From BM520 sp964594665 (GTDB taxonomy: Bacteria > Bacteroidota > Bacteroidia > Bacteroidales > BM520), in contig CAZQNY010000064.1 of the NCBI GenBank assembly GCA_964594665.1, positions 1 through 17,180 on the forward strand: a DNA stretch of 17,180 bases, given 5' to 3'. The notes under the pieces are model-generated. The model saw nothing but the letters and a program-made list of their open reading frames with translations. It was not told the DNA's origin and ran no database searches. The translations under genes and the position numbers were made by a program. Shown here piece after piece: positions 15,261-17,180 of the stretch; within the stretch, counting starts at the first letter, position 1; the number at the start of each line of letters is the position of its first letter.

Positions 15261-17180
15261 TTAATCATGTCGTTTTTTATATTCTTCAATACCAGCTTTC
15301 AGAAAATCATAAAACTCATCGATATCCAGGTCGTACGACCGGGGATCAATTAACAGCTCACCATTCAGATCCAACAAACAATAATAGGGCTGGGCATTGG
15401 TATTATACCTGGCGATCTGGAAATCGGCATATTTTTTCCCAATGGTCTTTTTCACCTTTCCGTCATAATTGGAGGTAACCCAGTCTTCCTCCGGAAGTTT
15501 GGTTTTATCATCCACATAAAGAGCGGTTATCACAAATTCTTCACGGAGTAGTTTAAGCACTTTTGGATCGGACCACACGCTGGCTTCCATCTCACGGCAA
15601 TTGACACATCCATGGCCGGTAAAATCGATAAACACGGGTTTATTCTGAGCACGTGCACAGTCGAGTCCCTGTTCATAATCAAAATAACCTTCCAGTCCGT
15701 GGGGAAGATGCAGGAAATCAGCATACTTTGGATCTTCACAGTCAGCATTTGCGGAGCTGTTGCCACGAGACCCTGCATCGGAAACCGGCCCCATTAACTG
15801 CACCTCTTCGCGAACTACCTCACGCAAATTAAAATCATGTGTCGACATTGGCGGCATATATCCACTCAGACCCTTCAAAGGAGCTCCGAACATTCCGGGG
15901 ATCATGTATACCACAAAAGAAAATACAAGAATTGATAAGGCAAGACGTCCAACACTGACAAAAGGAACATCGCTGTCGTGTTTAAACTTTATTTTACCCA
16001 ATAAATATAATCCCAATAAACTAAATGTTACAATCCAGATTGCCAGGTAAACCTCTCTGTCGAGCAAGCCCCAATGGTAAACCTGGTCAGCTACCGACAG
16101 GAATTTAAAGCCAAGCGCAACCTCAATAAAACCAAGCACAACTTTTACGCTATTCAGCCAGCCACCCGATTTTGGCAGATTGTTAAGCCATGACGGGAAA
16201 AATGCAAATAACGTAAATGGCAATGCAAAAGCTGTTGAAAAGGCTATCATTGTAACAATAGGCTCCCATATTTCACCCTGTGCCGATTTAACAATTACAG
16301 TACCCACGATAGGCCCGGTACATGAAAAGGATACAAGCACCAATGTTAAAGCCATAAAGAAAGCACCGATAATTCCACCTTTGTCTGCTTTTGCATCCGA
16401 CTTATTAACCATCCATGAGGGAAGGGTTATTTCAAAAGCACCAAAAAACGATGCTGCAAATGTCATAAATATCAGGAAAAACAACAGGTTCGGAATCCAG
16501 TGTGTCGCAAGCCAGTTAAAAATATCTGCTGTAACGCTATCGCCACCAATTAAATAAGTGATAAGAATAATAATTGCAATAGGAAGCGTGTAAAGTAATA
16601 CAATGGATATACCAAAGGTTGAAGCATTGAGACGCGATTTGATCTTGTTGTCACCGCCCTTCATAAAAAAGGATATCGTCATGGGTATCATAGGAAATAC
16701 GCATGGCGTAAGTAGCGCAGCAAAACCCCAGGCAATAGCCTCGAAAATAATACCCCATATACTTCTGCCATCAGCAGTGTCTTCATCATCGGCAGCCTCA
16801 GAAAAAGAAATATTAGCCTCTCCTATGGTAACTTCACCAGATGCCTGTATTGCGCCGCCGGAACCTTTACCGGAGGCGTTGGAAGTGGTTGCCTCACCAC
16901 CTTCAACGCCAAGATTAAAGGCAAAATCCACCTCAGAAGGTGGGAGACATTGCGCATTGTCACAGGACATAAATTCCAGAAAACCTTTTACGATTACAGG
17001 TTCTTTGACTTTAACTTTCTGGATAAAAGTCGCTTTGCCATCAAAAAAGCGGAGTGTCATTCCAAACAGGTCATTATACTCCTCAATAGACGGTGATTCT
17101 GTAACTTTTCCAATAAGGGTATATGAATCATTCTCTTCAAAGGTAAATGAAGTGGGAACCGGACCCCCATCATCAATATT
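15261..17180 (-). CDS. dsbD: DsbD-family thiol:disulfide interchange protein, 5' end cut off
   Basis: The frame is open to the window edge; 639 residues are visible, and the Met codon at 17058-17060 is internal because DsbD-alpha sequence continues upstream of it. The family moves electrons from cytoplasmic thioredoxin across the inner membrane to periplasmic proteins. Numbering from the edge: an N-terminal DsbD-alpha-like domain (~1-92) has the pair Cys73/Cys78 (SCDNAQC). A Gly/Ser/Ala linker (~93-115) precedes the transmembrane DsbD core (~143-430) with eight or so spans and the conserved Cys160 (LTPCVFPMIP) and Cys287 (SFSCTGP). The C-terminal thioredoxin-like domain (~500-639) carries CVNC (Cys525/Cys528) and the cis-proline Pro598. 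All three Cys pairs are intact, so it should be functional. It ends with its own terminator. In this neighbourhood it may help maintain disulfides in secreted proteins or cytochrome c maturation; the window does not decide which. Confidence 0.95.
   Translation of the reverse strand, partial: NIDDGGPVPTSFTFEENDSYTLIGKVTESPSIEEYNDLFGMTLRFFDGKATFIQKVKVKEPVIVKGFLEFMSCDNAQCLPPSEVDFAFNLGVEGGEATTSNASGKGSGGAIQASGEVTIGEANISFSEAADDEDTADGRSIWGIIFEAIAWGFAALLTPCVFPMIPMTISFFMKGGDNKIKSRLNASTFGISIVLLYTLPIAIIILITYLIGGDSVTADIFNWLATHWIPNLLFFLIFMTFAASFFGAFEITLPSWMVNKSDAKADKGGIIGAFFMALTLVLVSFSCTGPIVGTVIVKSAQGEIWEPIVTMIAFSTAFALPFTLFAFFPSWLNNLPKSGGWLNSVKVVLGFIEVALGFKFLSVADQVYHWGLLDREVYLAIWIVTFSLLGLYLLGKIKFKHDSDVPFVSVGRLALSILVFSFVVYMIPGMFGAPLKGLSGYMPPMSTHDFNLREVVREEVQLMGPVSDAGSRGNSSANADCEDPKYADFLHLPHGLEGYFDYEQGLDCARAQNKPVFIDFTGHGCVNCREMEASVWSDPKVLKLLREEFVITALYVDDKTKLPEEDWVTSNYDGKVKKTIGKKYADFQIARYNTNAQPYYCLLDLNGELLIDPRSYDLDIDEFYDFLKAGIEEYKKRHD

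Noticed and set aside
16180..16557. Open frame of 125 codons on the + strand opposite the DsbD membrane core
   Set aside because: Antisense to conserved transmembrane DsbD sequence; no independent evidence for a gene.

Overview
The window looks like a piece of a Bacteroidota (Bacteroidetes) chromosome. Four of the seven proteins end in a type IX secretion system (T9SS) type A C-terminal sorting domain. No start codon has a clear Shine-Dalgarno sequence. The TPR-hybrid kinase, the PKD/lamin-tail modular proteins and the Bacteroidetes-style DsbD also fit. A class Bacteroidia-like marine or sediment organism is plausible, but I cannot name a genus.

Left part (1-9313, + strand): three secreted modular proteins in a row. 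The first (cut by the left edge) carries glycan-binding-like modules, four lamin-tail domains (LTD), three PKD domains and a sorting domain. Two tandem terminators close it. The second (3732-7661) starts with a signal peptide. It has an LTD variant usually seen on secreted nucleases, an FN3 domain, a choice-of-anchor-J/cleaved-adhesin domain, and then an LTD-LTD-PKD-PKD-LTD-PKD-sorting-domain tail collinear with the first protein. The third (7673-9313) follows after 11 bp. It reuses the FN3 and anchor-J cassette behind a carbohydrate-binding-like domain and ends in a sorting domain, then a terminator. These are probably cell-surface or released adhesins or polymer-binding proteins; no catalytic domain is visible.

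Middle part (9420-13429, + strand): a two-gene unit. An exported protein of unknown function overlaps by one base (TAATG) a hybrid histidine kinase. The kinase has a signal peptide, about eight periplasmic TPRs, one membrane span, HisKA, HATPase and a C-terminal receiver. The overlap suggests that the unknown protein works with the sensor.

Right part (13430-17180, - strand): a secreted seven-repeat FG-GAP/VCBS propeller protein with FN3 and T9SS sorting domain, whose stop codon directly abuts the kinase stop codon. Upstream of it lies a DsbD-type transmembrane thiol:disulfide interchange protein, cut by the right edge and followed by a clear terminator.

How they may connect (inference): the surface proteins use the T9SS. 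Five of the lamin-tail domains carry a cysteine pair at constant spacing that probably forms a disulfide, which would make the periplasmic thiol redox balance set by DsbD relevant to them. I see no tRNA, rRNA, CRISPR, insertion sequence or phage feature, and no gene-free stretch longer than 160 bp. Most of the window is recognisable Bacteroidota biology. The least explained item is the unknown exported protein coupled to the sensor kinase.
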